Below, piece by piece: positions 18,008 to 26,239 of a stretch of 64,000 nucleotides of DNA. The notes beneath the pieces are model-generated. The model worked only from the letters and a program-made list of their open reading frames with translations, made no database searches and was not told where the DNA came from. The position numbers and the translations under genes were made by a program. The DNA is from an uncultured Ectothiorhodospiraceae bacterium (GTDB lineage: Bacteria; Pseudomonadota; Gammaproteobacteria; Nevskiales; Oceanococcaceae): the NCBI GenBank assembly GCA_937141935.1, contig CAKZQS010000009.1:2501-66500 (forward strand), in the 5' to 3' direction. Every line of letters begins with the position of its first letter. Position 1 is the stretch's first letter.

Positions 18008-19243
18008 CTAGAGGGTGCGCCGGTACACGCGAGCCTTGCCGCGCACCGCGCTGTCGGACAGGTTCACCAGCCGGGCGACCAGCGCCGGCGTGACCTGGTA
18101 GCCGCGCGGCACCAGCATGGCACCGGTGCTCAGGCGCAGGTCGTCGGCCAGCGTCATGCCCACTTCCAGCGCCGAGGGCGGCAGTTCGTAGACCTGCCCC
18201 AGGCGCTCGCTGCGCTCGAAGAGCACGCCCAGCGCGTCCAGCACCTCGCCGTGATAGTCGGTTCTGCGGCCGCGCAGCATCTCGGCGGCCAGCGTGGGCT
18301 TGTTGCCGCTGGCCTCCAGCGCCTCGTGGTCGATGGCCACGTGCAGAATGCCGGCCAGGCGGCGCGCGTAGGCGTCGTCGGCCGGCGGCAGCAGCAGGCC
18401 CTCGGGCAGCCGCCCGCGCTGCACCAGCGCGACGATGCCGCGCACCAGCTCCAGCTGCGGGATGCGCCGCAGCAGCTGGTCGGTGGTCACGCGCGAGCGA
18501 TCCAGCGTGCGCTCCTCTTCCAGTTGCAGGGCCCGGCCGTTCAGCGCCTTTTCCAGCAGCAGCGCCGGCACCGCCACGCTGCCCAGCTCGCTGAAGGTGG
18601 CCGCGGTTTCCAGCGGCCAGGTGTCCTCCAGCTTGAGCGCCCGGCCCAGCGCCACCGCCTTGGCGCGCACCCGCTTGGCCCGGCCGGCCGCAAGCGGGCT
18701 GGCCAGCGCCAGCATGTCGGTCAGGGCCGCGACGCTGCCGCGCAGCGTGCGCTGCGCCAGGTCGTGCTCGGCGGCCTCGCGCTGGCCGGCCTCGACCGCC
18801 GCGTCCACCACCGGCAGCAGCTCTTCGACCGTCCAGGGCCGGGGCAGGACCTGGCTGGCACGGGCCTCATTGAGCAGCCGTGGCCAGTCCTGCGCCGAGG
18901 CCGGCTCGCCCAGCAGCACGCGCCGCGCGGCCGGCAGCATCTCGCGGGCCCGGCAGAGCAGCTGCACGCCATCCAGGTCGGGCAGCGTGGGGGCGCACAG
19001 CAGCACGTAAATGCCGCTCATCTGCCGTAGCAGGCGAAAGGCCTCGGCGGCATCGGCCGCGGTCAGGACCTCATAGCGCCGCCCGAGCTGGGCGGACAGC
19101 GTGTCGCGACCGGACTCCTCCGGCTCCACGCACAGCACCCGGGGCTTGGGCGCCAGCGTCGGCCCGCCGACGCCGGACGCGGCCGGCTCCCGCGCGCGCG
19201 GCGGCGGGCGGGTCGGGGGCGGCGACAGGGTGGCGGTGGACAT
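18008..19243 (-). CDS. Degenerate response regulator: pseudo-receiver plus HD-GYP-like domain
   Basis: A 411 aa protein with the layout of an HD-GYP response regulator but lacking catalytic residues. A proline-rich N-terminus precedes a receiver-like domain (residues ~35-150). There the phospho-acceptor aspartate position is A84 (LLCAPTLPDLDG) and the conserved lysine is arginine (LPRPWTVEELL). The second half (residues ~170-300) aligns with the HD-GYP pattern, but the metal-binding HD is replaced by SE (AATFSELGSVAVP), and no GYP motif is visible. The C-terminus (LSTGAMLVPRGYQVTPALV) resembles tails seen on response regulators of this kind. The start MSTATLSPPP was chosen over the longer track ORF, which crosses into queC upstream. 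Confidence 0.8.
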   Translation of the reverse strand: MSTATLSPPPTRPPPRAREPAASGVGGPTLAPKPRVLCVEPEESGRDTLSAQLGRRYEVLTAADAAEAFRLLRQMSGIYVLLCAPTLPDLDGVQLLCRAREMLPAARRVLLGEPASAQDWPRLLNEARASQVLPRPWTVEELLPVVDAAVEAGQREAAEHDLAQRTLRGSVAALTDMLALASPLAAGRAKRVRAKAVALGRALKLEDTWPLETAATFSELGSVAVPALLLEKALNGRALQLEEERTLDRSRVTTDQLLRRIPQLELVRGIVALVQRGRLPEGLLLPPADDAYARRLAGILHVAIDHEALEASGNKPTLAAEMLRGRRTDYHGEVLDALGVLFERSERLGQVYELPPSALEVGMTLADDLRLSTGAMLVPRGYQVTPALVARLVNLSDSAVRGKARVYRRTL

Positions 19244-19322
19244 GGGCGTGGGCGGACGCGGCCGCGCGGGCCACGGGAAGCGGCGATAATCCCCTCTTAG
19301 CAATTCGCATTCCGCGACCGCC

Positions 19323-20012
19323 ATGCCCCACTCCCCGCCCGCCGTCTGCCTGCTCTCGGGCGGCCTGGACTCCGCAACCACACTGGCCATTGCCCGCGAG
19401 CAGGGCTTTGCCGTGCACGCCCTGAGCATCCGCTATGGCCAGCGCCACGCGGTGGAGCTGCAGGCCGCACAGCGCGTGGCCCAGGCGTTGGGCGCGCAGG
19501 CGCACCTGGTCAGCGAACTCGACCTGCGGGCCTTCGGCGGCTCGGCCCTGACGGCCGACATCGACGTGCCCAAGGACCGCGACGAACAGGCGATGGCCGC
19601 GGGCATCCCGGTGACCTATGTGCCGGCGCGCAACACGGTCTTCCTGTCGCTGGCGCTGGCCTGGGCCGAGACCCTGGGCGCCCAGGATCTGTTCATCGGC
19701 GTCAATGCGGTGGACTACAGCGGCTATCCGGACTGCCGGCCGGAGTTCATTCGCGCCTTCGAGACCATGGCCGGCCTGGCCACCAAGGCGGGCGTCGAGG
19801 GCGCGCCGCTGCGCGTGCACACGCCGCTGATCGACCTGAGCAAGGCCGACATCATCCGCCGCGGCACCGCGCTGGGCGTGGATTACGGCCTGACCGTCAG
19901 CTGCTACGACCCGGACGCCGAGGGGCGGCCCTGCGGCCATTGCGACAGCTGCCAGCTGCGCGCGCGCGGCTTTGCCGAGGCCGGGCTGCCGGACCCGGCC
20001 CTGCAGCAGTGA
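19323..20012 (+). CDS. queC: 7-cyano-7-deazaguanine (preQ0) synthase QueC
   Basis: ATP-dependent conversion of 7-carboxy-7-deazaguanine to preQ0, the queuosine precursor. The PP-loop is [14 protein letters not shown]. Further family motifs are [35 protein letters not shown], and the zinc cysteine cluster [17 protein letters not shown]. Length 229 aa is standard. It heads a tightly overlapping queC-queD-queE operon divergent from the pseudo-response regulator gene, with 79 bp between starts. Confidence 0.97.
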   Translation: MPHSPPAVCLLSGGLDSATTLAIAREQGFAVHALSIRYGQRHAVELQAAQRVAQALGAQAHLVSELDLRAFGGSALTADIDVPKDRDEQAMAAGIPVTYVPARNTVFLSLALAWAETLGAQDLFIGVNAVDYSGYPDCRPEFIRAFETMAGLATKAGVEGAPLRVHTPLIDLSKADIIRRGTALGVDYGLTVSCYDPDAEGRPCGHCDSCQLRARGFAEAGLPDPALQQ

Positions 20013-21127
20013 GCACGCCGCCGAGTGAGGCCGGCGCCGCGCCCGCGGCGGGCTGGGCGCTGGCCGCCGCCGCCTTCGATGCGCTGCGCAGCCTGCCGGC
20101 CCTGCCGCCAGGCCACCGCGCCCGCGGGCCCCACGGCCACCGCTACGTCGCCCAGGCCCGGCAGGCGCTGGGCGCCCTGCCGGCGGGCTGCGCCGTCAGC
20201 GACCTGGGCGCCGCGCTGCAGGCCGCCATCGCCGACTGGGACTACGCCGACCTCGACAGCCGTCTGCCGCAGGCCCCGCAGGGCCGGGGCGACGCCGCGC
20301 TGGCGGGCCTGCTCGCCGCGCGCCTGGGCGCCGGCACCCAGGCCTGGATCCAGAGCACCCCGGACCAGGGCGCCGGCGTGGCCCCCGGCGCGGACGGCCA
20401 CCCCGCCGAAAGCTGGCGCCGCTACCGCTTCGAGGCGGCGCACCGCCTGCCCTACGTCCCCGAGGGGCACAAGTGCGGCCGCATGCATGGCCACAGCTTC
20501 GCCGCCGTGCCGGTCATTGGCTGCGCGCCGGAGGACGTGGCGGCGCATGCGCGCCTGGACACGGCCTGGGCGCCGCTGGCGGCGATGCTGGAACAGCACT
20601 GCCTGAACGACATCCCCGGCCTGGACAACCCCACCAGCGAGAACCTGGCGGCCTGGCTGTATGCGGCCCTGCAGCCGGCCTTGCCGACGCTGCGCCGCGT
20701 GCTGGTCTTCGAAACCGCCAGCTGCGGCGCCTGCCACGCCGACGGCCGGACGCGCATCTGGAAGGACCTGCCCTTCGACAGCGCCACCCGGCTGCCGGCG
20801 GCCGGCGGCGCGCTGGCGCGGCTGCATGGGCACAGCTACACGCTGCGCCTGCACCTCGAAGGCGCGCTGGACGAACGCGCCGGCTGGGTCGTGGACTTTG
20901 GCGCGGTCAAGCAGGCCGTCGCCGCGCTGTACCAGCGCCTGGATCACCACCCCCTGCACGAGCTGCCGGAGCTGGAACAGGCCGACACGGCGCGGCTGGC
21001 GGCCTGGATCGAGAGCCGCGCCGCCGCCAGCCTGCCGCAACTGGGCGGCGTGGAGCTGCTGCAAACGCCGGGCTGCGGCGCGCTGCGCCACCCCGCCGCG
21101 CCGGCGCCGCTGCCATTGACGCTCTGA
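20009..21127 (+). CDS. QueD-like protein: fusion of three PTPS/QueD domains
   Basis: Start GTG 20009 overlaps the queC stop (GTGA), giving 372 aa. Three PTPS-like modules are visible. The central one (about 138-245) is canonical: zinc ligands H145, H160 and H162 (FEAAHRL; RMHGHSF), catalytic C156 ([10 protein letters not shown]), and E235 in VFETASCG. The first (about 20-120) has FDALRSL and PHGHRY, with the first zinc histidine as R27 and no catalytic cysteine. The third (about 253-360) has FDSATRL and [10 protein letters not shown], with T260 at the histidine position, no cysteine, but a conserved [11 protein letters not shown]. QueD makes 6-carboxy-tetrahydropterin from dihydroneopterin triphosphate. 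Only the middle domain looks fully active. Confidence 0.88.
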   Translation: MSTPPSEAGAAPAAGWALAAAAFDALRSLPALPPGHRARGPHGHRYVAQARQALGALPAGCAVSDLGAALQAAIADWDYADLDSRLPQAPQGRGDAALAGLLAARLGAGTQAWIQSTPDQGAGVAPGADGHPAESWRRYRFEAAHRLPYVPEGHKCGRMHGHSFAAVPVIGCAPEDVAAHARLDTAWAPLAAMLEQHCLNDIPGLDNPTSENLAAWLYAALQPALPTLRRVLVFETASCGACHADGRTRIWKDLPFDSATRLPAAGGALARLHGHSYTLRLHLEGALDERAGWVVDFGAVKQAVAALYQRLDHHPLHELPELEQADTARLAAWIESRAAASLPQLGGVELLQTPGCGALRHPAAPAPLPLTL

Positions 21128-21131
21128 GCGC

Positions 21132-21779
21132 ATGAGCTACGCGGTCAAGGAGATCTACTTCACGCTGCAGGGCGAAGGCGTGCAGGCGGGGCGCCCGGCC
21201 GTGTTCCTGCGCTTTGCCGGCTGCAACCTGTGGTCGGGCCGCGAAGGCCAGCGCGAGCGCGGCCCGGGCGGCTGCGCACGCTGGTGCGACACCGACTTCG
21301 TGGGCATCGATGGCCCGGGCGGCGGCCGCTTTGCCGACGCGCCCACGCTGGCGGCGGCGGTGGCACGGGCCTGGCCCGCCCCACCGCGGGATGCCCTGGT
21401 GGTGTGCACCGGCGGCGAGCCGCTGTTGCAGCTGGACGCCCCGGCCATCGCCGCGCTGCACGCCGCGGGCTTCGCCGTGGCGGTGGAGAGCAACGGCACG
21501 CTGCCGGCACCGGCCGGCATTGACTGGCTGACCATCAGCCCCAAGCCCGGCCGGCCGCTGCGCCAGCGGCGTGGCGACGAGCTCAAGCTGGTCTACCCGC
21601 AGCCCGAGCCGGAGATGGCACCCGAGCATTTTGTCGGGCTGGACTTCCGGCACTTCGCGCTGCAACCGCTGGATAACGCCGCACAGGCGGCGAACACGCA
21701 GGCCGCGCTGGACTATTGCCTGGCCCACCCGCGCTGGCGGCTCAGCCTGCAAACGCACAAGCTGCTGCGCATCCCCTGA
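21132..21779 (+). CDS. queE: 7-carboxy-7-deazaguanine synthase QueE (radical SAM)
   Basis: Radical SAM enzyme converting 6-carboxy-tetrahydropterin to 7-carboxy-7-deazaguanine. It begins YAVKEIYFTLQGEGVQAGRP. The cluster cysteines appear as C31, C48 and C52 (AGCNLWSGRE...GGCARWCDTDF), a CX16CX3C spacing related to but longer than the CX14CX2C reported for Burkholderia QueE. Other motifs are VVCTGGEPLLQLD, VESNGTLPAP, WLTISPKPG and DELKLVYPQ. Length is 215 aa. It starts 4 bp after the QueD-like stop, completing the preQ0 operon; folE (QueD substrate supply) is not in the window. Confidence 0.95.
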   Translation: MSYAVKEIYFTLQGEGVQAGRPAVFLRFAGCNLWSGREGQRERGPGGCARWCDTDFVGIDGPGGGRFADAPTLAAAVARAWPAPPRDALVVCTGGEPLLQLDAPAIAALHAAGFAVAVESNGTLPAPAGIDWLTISPKPGRPLRQRRGDELKLVYPQPEPEMAPEHFVGLDFRHFALQPLDNAAQAANTQAALDYCLAHPRWRLSLQTHKLLRIP

Positions 21780-21828
21780 GACCGGCCCTAGAACCGGAGG
21801 CCGCCCTGCGCAATTCGGCGCGGCGGGG

Positions 21829-21859
21829 GCTGGCTGGGCTGGCTGGGCTGGCTGGGCTG
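21829..21859. repeat. Tandem GGCTGGGCT 9-mer repeat
   Basis: About three and a half copies of a nonamer GGCTGGGCT lie between the convergent queE and PAP2 genes. It is a minisatellite-like tract with no visible function. The ~93 bp gap shows no clear T-rich terminator. Confidence 0.7.
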
Positions 21860-21872
21860 AACTCGAGCTGCC

Positions 21873-22742
21873 TTAAACCTCACCCTCACGCGGGCGCGCG
21901 CCGGCGGGCAGCCTTTGCACCAGCCACTCGCGCAGGCAGATGCTGATCAGCAGCCAGAACAGCCCGACCAGCAGGCCGGCGGCCACATCGGTCAAAAAGT
22001 GCACGCTGAGCAACATCCGGCTGAAGGCCACCAGGCCGACCACGGTGACGCAGCCGGCGAAGAGGTGGTAGCGATGCGTCGGCGAGGCCAGGGGCCGGGC
22101 GATGGCAAAGGCCACAAAGCCGTACACCGCCATCGAGCCGGCCGAGTGGGCGCTGGGGAAGCTGGGCGAATGGGCAACGGCATCCACCAGAAAATCCGGG
22201 CGCTCGCGGCCAAAACCGTATTTGCCGCCCCAGGTCACCAGCTGTGTGCCCACAATGCACAGCCACATCGGGCCGATGTCGGCGTAGCGGCGGTGCGCCC
22301 ACAAGAAGCCGGTGGCGACCAGGGCGACGGCACTGAGCGTGGAGTTGTTGCCGAACTCGGTGATGAAGCGAAACACCAGCACCACCACATCGCTGCGCAG
22401 CGGCGCCAGGGCCTCGTTGACCATGTCGTCCATGGCCTGGGCTTCCTCGCCCTCGACCACTTCCTCGACCAGGTCAAACATCAACAGCACCGTATAGGCC
22501 GCAGCGGCCAGCAGCAGCGTCAGCGGCAGACCCGTTGCCACACGGGGGTTGAAGCGGGCCTCCAGCCAGCCTGCGAGCCGTGGGCTCCAGGCCGCGAGCC
22601 GGCCGTGCGCCTGCTGCACCGGCCGGCGCAGGCGCGGGCTGCTGGCCGTATGCCGGCCCAGGCGCAACAGATACCAGCCACCAAGCCAGCCCGCGGCTAT
22701 CAGCGCCGCCAGGCCGATCAGGACTTCGCTATGATCGATGAT
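21873..22742 (-). CDS. PAP2-family phosphatase (membrane lipid phosphatase)
   Basis: Polytopic membrane acid phosphatase acting on phosphatidic acid or isoprenyl pyrophosphates. All three active-site motifs are present: KYGFGRERPD, PSFPSAHSAGSM and SRMLLSVHFLTDVAAG. Membrane helices run from LIGLAALIAAGWLGGWYLL onward. No ATG/GTG/TTG start falls at the expected place. An AAGGAG ribosome-binding site precedes consecutive ATC codons at 22742 and 22739, so an AUC start (~289 aa) is proposed; the alternative is GTG at 22787, overlapping the divergent DUF1206 start. Function by family is firm, substrate and start are not. Confidence 0.85.
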   Translation of the reverse strand: MIDHSEVLIGLAALIAAGWLGGWYLLRLGRHTASSPRLRRPVQQAHGRLAAWSPRLAGWLEARFNPRVATGLPLTLLLAAAAYTVLLMFDLVEEVVEGEEAQAMDDMVNEALAPLRSDVVVLVFRFITEFGNNSTLSAVALVATGFLWAHRRYADIGPMWLCIVGTQLVTWGGKYGFGRERPDFLVDAVAHSPSFPSAHSAGSMAVYGFVAFAIARPLASPTHRYHLFAGCVTVVGLVAFSRMLLSVHFLTDVAAGLLVGLFWLLISICLREWLVQRLPAGARPREGEV

Positions 22743-22769
22743 CGACTCCTTGTGCCGCCAGGACTGCCG

Positions 22770-23591
22770 ATGGCCAATGCAGAACACCCCGCGTCGGATG
22801 CGGTCCGGGCCTTCGCCAGGCTGGGCTATTTTGCTCGCGGCACAGTCTATCTGACGCTGGCGGTCGTCACGGCGCTGGCCGCATTTGGCGCGACCCAGCC
22901 CGAAAGCAGCGAGGGCGCACTGCGCACCGTGTACAGCATGCCGCTGGGCACCGTGCTGCTGGTTGCCCTGTTTGCCGGCCTCGTCGCCTTCGGTGGCTGG
23001 CGGGTGTGCCAGTCGGTCTTCGACGCCGACAACCATGGCCGCGACCTGCGCGCCGTGGTGGTGCGGATCGGCCTGGGCTCCAGCGCGCTGCTGCACTTTG
23101 GCCTGGCGCTGGCGGCCTTGACGCTGCTGCTGGACTGGAATCCGGGCGGTGGGGGTGGCGGCGGCCAGAGCGCCCAAGAGGACTGGACGGCCTGGCTGCT
23201 CGACCAGCCCTATGGTCTGTGGCTGACCTATGGCCTGGCCGCCTGCATCTTTGGCGCCGGCATCGCGATCAGCTACAAGGGTTATGACGCCGGCTTTCGC
23301 AAGTGGATGAAGCTGGAACACAAGCCGGTGCGGCTGCTGTCGCCGGTGTGCCAGGTCGGCCTGGTCACCCGCGGCCTGATCTCGCTGGGCGTGGGCGTAT
23401 TCCTGGCCCAGGCGGCCTGGCGCAGCAACGCCGGCGAGGTCGCCGGCCTCAAGGAAATGCTGGAGATGCTGCAGGCGCAGGTGTATGGCGCCTGGCTGCT
23501 CGCCGCGGCCTCCGTGGGGCTGCTGAGCTTCGCCGTGTACAGCTTTGTCGAATCGGTCTACCGTGAGATTCAGGGTCTGGACGAGTGGTGA
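22770..23591 (+). CDS. DUF1206 membrane protein
   Basis: Function unknown. The 273 aa chain has about six transmembrane helices in three pairs, each pair beginning with a similar RxGYxARGxVY-like element (FARLGYFARGTVYLTLAV; CQVGLVTRGLISLGVGVF), as in DUF1206 proteins. A glycine-rich loop (GGGGGGG) lies after the fourth helix. Start ATG 22770 (MANAEHPASDAV) was preferred to an upstream ATG at 22731. Its stop overlaps the GTG of the lipid kinase gene, so the two are likely co-translated. Confidence 0.85.
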   Translation: MANAEHPASDAVRAFARLGYFARGTVYLTLAVVTALAAFGATQPESSEGALRTVYSMPLGTVLLVALFAGLVAFGGWRVCQSVFDADNHGRDLRAVVVRIGLGSSALLHFGLALAALTLLLDWNPGGGGGGGQSAQEDWTAWLLDQPYGLWLTYGLAACIFGAGIAISYKGYDAGFRKWMKLEHKPVRLLSPVCQVGLVTRGLISLGVGVFLAQAAWRSNAGEVAGLKEMLEMLQAQVYGAWLLAAASVGLLSFAVYSFVESVYREIQGLDEW

Positions 23592-24490
23592 GCCGGCGCC
23601 GCGCCCTGCTGCTGCTCAAGCCCGAGGCGCATAGCGAATACCCCAACCTGCCCTCCGCGCTCAAGCGCCTGGAGGAGCACGGCATCGACTGCACCGAGCT
23701 CGACAGCGAGGACTTCCACGACCTGCCGGCCGCGATCGCACGCCATACCGATGCGGACATGCTGATTGTCGGCGCCGGCGACGGCACGCTGAACACCGCG
23801 GCGCAGGCCCTACGCGACAGCGACCTGGAGCTGGGCATCCTGCCGCTGGGCACCGCCAATGACCTGGCCCGCACGCTGTGCATTCCGCCGGATCTGACGG
23901 CGGCCGCGGACGTGATTGGCAAGGGGCGCACCGTACCGGTGGACCTGGGGCTGGCCAATGATCACGCCTTTTTCAACGTCGCCCACATTGGCCTGGCCGC
24001 CGAGGTGCCGCGCTTCACCCGCGGCTTTGAGAAGCGGGTGCTGGGGCCGCTGGGCTACCTGGTGGCCGTGTTCCGGGCCTTGCGGCGCTTCCGCGCCTTC
24101 CACGCCAAGGTCTGCATCGACGGCCAGCAACACCGCTTCAAGTGCGACCAGATCTCGGTGGGCAATGGCCGCAACTACGGCGGCGGCATGGTCATCGACC
24201 ACCAGGCCCGCATCGACGACGCCACGCTGGACCTGCTGATCTGGCGCCGCCGCTCCTGGCTGCGCATGCTGGCGCTGGGCCTGGCCATGCGCCAGGGCTG
24301 GCAGCGCTATTACAGCAATGTGCTGGCCGTCAGCGCCCAGCAGATCGAGGTCGAAACCAGCCGCAAGCTGCGCCTGGCCGCCGACGGGGAGGAAATCGGT
24401 CACACCCCGGCCGCCTTCCGCGTGCTGTCGGCTAAGCTGCAGGTGCACGTGGGGCCGGAATACAAGGAGCCATCCGCAGATGCTGATTGA
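23588..24490 (+). CDS. YegS/DagK-family lipid kinase
   Basis: Diacylglycerol-kinase-type enzyme phosphorylating a lipid, possibly diacylglycerol or phosphatidylglycerol. The catalytic loop VGAGDGTLNTAAQAL replaces the usual GGDGT with GAGDGT, followed by GILPLGTANDLARTL. The C-terminal part has GNGRNYGGGMVIDHQARIDD and AADGEEIGHTPA. It has 300 aa, starting with GTG overlapping the DUF1206 stop (a second GTG is directly upstream). A PAP2 phosphatase lies just upstream on the opposite strand, so opposing kinase and phosphatase activities on the same lipid class are possible. Confidence 0.9.
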   Translation: MSRRRALLLLKPEAHSEYPNLPSALKRLEEHGIDCTELDSEDFHDLPAAIARHTDADMLIVGAGDGTLNTAAQALRDSDLELGILPLGTANDLARTLCIPPDLTAAADVIGKGRTVPVDLGLANDHAFFNVAHIGLAAEVPRFTRGFEKRVLGPLGYLVAVFRALRRFRAFHAKVCIDGQQHRFKCDQISVGNGRNYGGGMVIDHQARIDDATLDLLIWRRRSWLRMLALGLAMRQGWQRYYSNVLAVSAQQIEVETSRKLRLAADGEEIGHTPAAFRVLSAKLQVHVGPEYKEPSADAD

Positions 24491-24917
24491 AGAGCGCATC
24501 GTCGCGCTCAACGACGTGGTCGCCAACGCCCAGCGCCTGGTCACGGTGTACCGGGGCGAGGACGAGCGCGTGCCGGAGCAGCAGCACGCCGTGTTTGCCC
24601 GCTGCGCGCAGGATCACGAATCCCTGATTGCGCAGGTGGAAGGCTGCGTGCGCGAGCTGGGCGCACTGCCGCGCGAGGAAGACCCCGAGCGCCTGGGCCT
24701 GGACAAGCTCTTTGTGGACCTGCGCAGCCTGCTGGCCGAAGACCCCATGGCCGCGATCGTCGAAGCCTTGCTGACCGGCGAGCAGGAGTTGCACACCGCC
24801 TTGCAGGAGGCGCTGCAGCATGAGCTGCCGCAGGCTGCCGCCGCGACGCTGCAGGCACACCAGGACACCGTGGCCGAGCATCGCCAAACGCTCGAAGCAC
24901 TCAAGGCGGGCGCCTAG
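24480..24917 (+). CDS. DUF2383-like four-helix-bundle protein
   Basis: 145 aa, highly helical and acidic, with the pattern of PA2169-type four-helix bundles: EERIVALNDVVANAQRLV, a middle helix QQHAVFARCAQDHESLIAQV, and a last helix pair ALLTGEQELHTALQEALQ / TLQAHQDTVAEHRQTLEAL. Its ATG lies 11 bp inside the end of the lipid kinase gene. The function of the family is not known; some members resemble ferritin-like helical proteins, but no clear metal-binding ExxH pattern is seen here. Confidence 0.72.
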   Translation: MLIEERIVALNDVVANAQRLVTVYRGEDERVPEQQHAVFARCAQDHESLIAQVEGCVRELGALPREEDPERLGLDKLFVDLRSLLAEDPMAAIVEALLTGEQELHTALQEALQHELPQAAAATLQAHQDTVAEHRQTLEALKAGA

Positions 24918-24969
24918 CCGCCGGGATCCCGGGCCGTTGTTGCGGCCCGCTCGCGGTGGGGGCCGCGCC

Positions 24970-25623
24970 ATGATCGAAATCACGCTCGCGCAGACGCTGT
25001 ACGGCTTTGGCCAGGCCGCCGTGGCCAGCATGGCCGCGGCCGCCGTGCTGGAGGCCGGGCGCAAACGCTATGACCTCTTTGGCATGTTGCTGGTGGCCAT
25101 CAGCGCCGCGCTGGGCGGCGGCTCGCTGCGCGACATGCTGCTCGACCGCCCGGTGTTCTGGGTCAGCGACCAGGCCTACCTGCTGACCGCCGTCGGCGCC
25201 GCCCTGCTCACCTTCTTCATCGGCCGCCGGCGCAAGCTGCCGCTGCGCGTGTTCCTGTACACCGATGCGCTGGGCCTGGCGCTGTTCACCGTTGTCGGCA
25301 CGCGCATCGCCCTGCAGGCCGAGGCCGGCTGGCTCGCCGCCTCCTTCATGGGGGTCATCACCGGGGTGATGGGCGGCGTGTTGCGCGACATCCTGTGCAA
25401 CGAGGAGCCGCTGGTCTTCCAGGGGCCGCTCTACGCCACCGCGGCCTGGACCGGCGCGCTGTTCTACCTGGGGCTGCTGGAGCTGGGGCTGCGTGGCTTC
25501 GTGCCGGCGCTGGCCGGCGGCCTCGTCGTGCTGCTGCTGCGCGCCGCCGCGCTGCGCTGGTCGCTGGAGCTGCCACGATTTGAGGAGCCGGTGCGGCGGC
25601 GGGAGGGGGAGCCGGGGGATTAG
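24970..25623 (+). CDS. TRIC-type cation channel (UPF0126)
   Basis: Trimeric intracellular cation channel family membrane protein, 217 aa with seven predicted helices. The two inverted-repeat halves each carry the glycine/RD motif: AALGGGSLRDMLLDRP and GVMGGVLRDILCNEEP. It belongs to the same family as YadS/YicG. Start ATG 24970 gives MIEITLAQTLYGFGQAAVASM. It is the last of four plus-strand genes (DUF1206, kinase, DUF2383-like, TRIC) before the repeat region. Confidence 0.9.
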   Translation: MIEITLAQTLYGFGQAAVASMAAAAVLEAGRKRYDLFGMLLVAISAALGGGSLRDMLLDRPVFWVSDQAYLLTAVGAALLTFFIGRRRKLPLRVFLYTDALGLALFTVVGTRIALQAEAGWLAASFMGVITGVMGGVLRDILCNEEPLVFQGPLYATAAWTGALFYLGLLELGLRGFVPALAGGLVVLLLRAAALRWSLELPRFEEPVRRREGEPGD

Positions 25624-25791
25624 CGACGGCGCCCAAGCCCGGAGTCTATTCGTGCGGATTGAGGCACAGGCTCAAGATTGAGGAGGTCTGCGTCCGCCGC
25701 TGATTGGCGGCTGGCGGAACACGGTCGAGTCAGCAGAAGGGGCCCTCGTGCCGCTTTGCGGCACTTTGGGCGCAGCTGGGGTGCTAGCGCA

Positions 25792-25900
25792 CGGCCCGCT
25801 TGGCGGGCCGGAGAGAGAGGGATTGGCTCGGGGCTCCTGCCCCTCGGCCTGCGGCTCGCGCCCTGCGGGCGCGCCCCAAATCGGCTGTCCTGCCGATTTG
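25792..25900. repeat. tRNA-tail repeat unit, distal copy
   Basis: First of two nearly identical 109-bp units (partner 26049-26157; 3 mismatches by eye). Read on the minus strand, it holds 16 nt identical to the 3' end of the tRNA-Ser gene (AATCCCTCTCTCTCCG) followed by a GGCCCGC/GCGGGCC hairpin. On the other side it carries an AAATCGG/CCGATTT hairpin and a GCGCCC/GGGCGC hairpin. A separate GTGCCGC-TTT-GCGGCAC hairpin lies at 25748. The whole 25624-26234 stretch has no credible gene. Confidence 0.85.
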
Positions 25901-26048
25901 CCGACGACCCTGCAGGACAGCAGGGTCGCACGCGGAGCGTAGCGGAGCGCCCGCAGGGTGCCCGCCACGGATGGCGGGACGCCCCCCCCTTGTGCCGCTT
26001 TGCGGCACTTGGGGTTCAGCAGCGGCTGCAAAACCCGAACGGTACGTG

Positions 26049-26157
26049 CGGCCCGCTCTGCGGGCCGGAGAGAGAGGGATTGGCTCGGGGCTCCTGCCCC
26101 TCGGCCTACGGCTCGCGCCCTGCGGGCGCGCCCCAAATCGGCTGTCCTGCCGATTTG
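26049..26157. repeat. tRNA-tail repeat unit, proximal copy
   Basis: Second copy of the 109-bp unit, with its tRNA-tail match at 26066-26081, about 172 bp downstream of the true tRNA-Ser 3' end in the sense of tRNA transcription. The distal copy lies 257 bp further. It is again accompanied by a GTGCCGC-TTT-GCGGCAC hairpin (near 25992). The layout resembles the E. coli tyrT distal repeats, which also contain the 3' end of their tRNA. Confidence 0.85.
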
Positions 26158-26191
26158 TCGACCCGAAGGGTTCTCTTCAAGCCGCTCTCTG

Positions 26192-26239
26192 CGCCAGATA
26201 CCAAACGGCCCGCATGCGCGGGCCGTTTGGTATCTGGCG
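26192..26239. terminator. Perfect 22-bp inverted repeat directly 3' of tRNA-Ser
   Basis: Arms 26192-26213 and 26218-26239 are perfectly complementary with a 4-nt ATGC spacer. The right arm includes the encoded CCA end and the discriminator base of the tRNA. The inner GC stem (ACGGCCCGC) with TTT on its far side resembles an intrinsic terminator, but the U-run is only three long. The outer part would hide the CCA in the unprocessed transcript. Confidence 0.7.
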
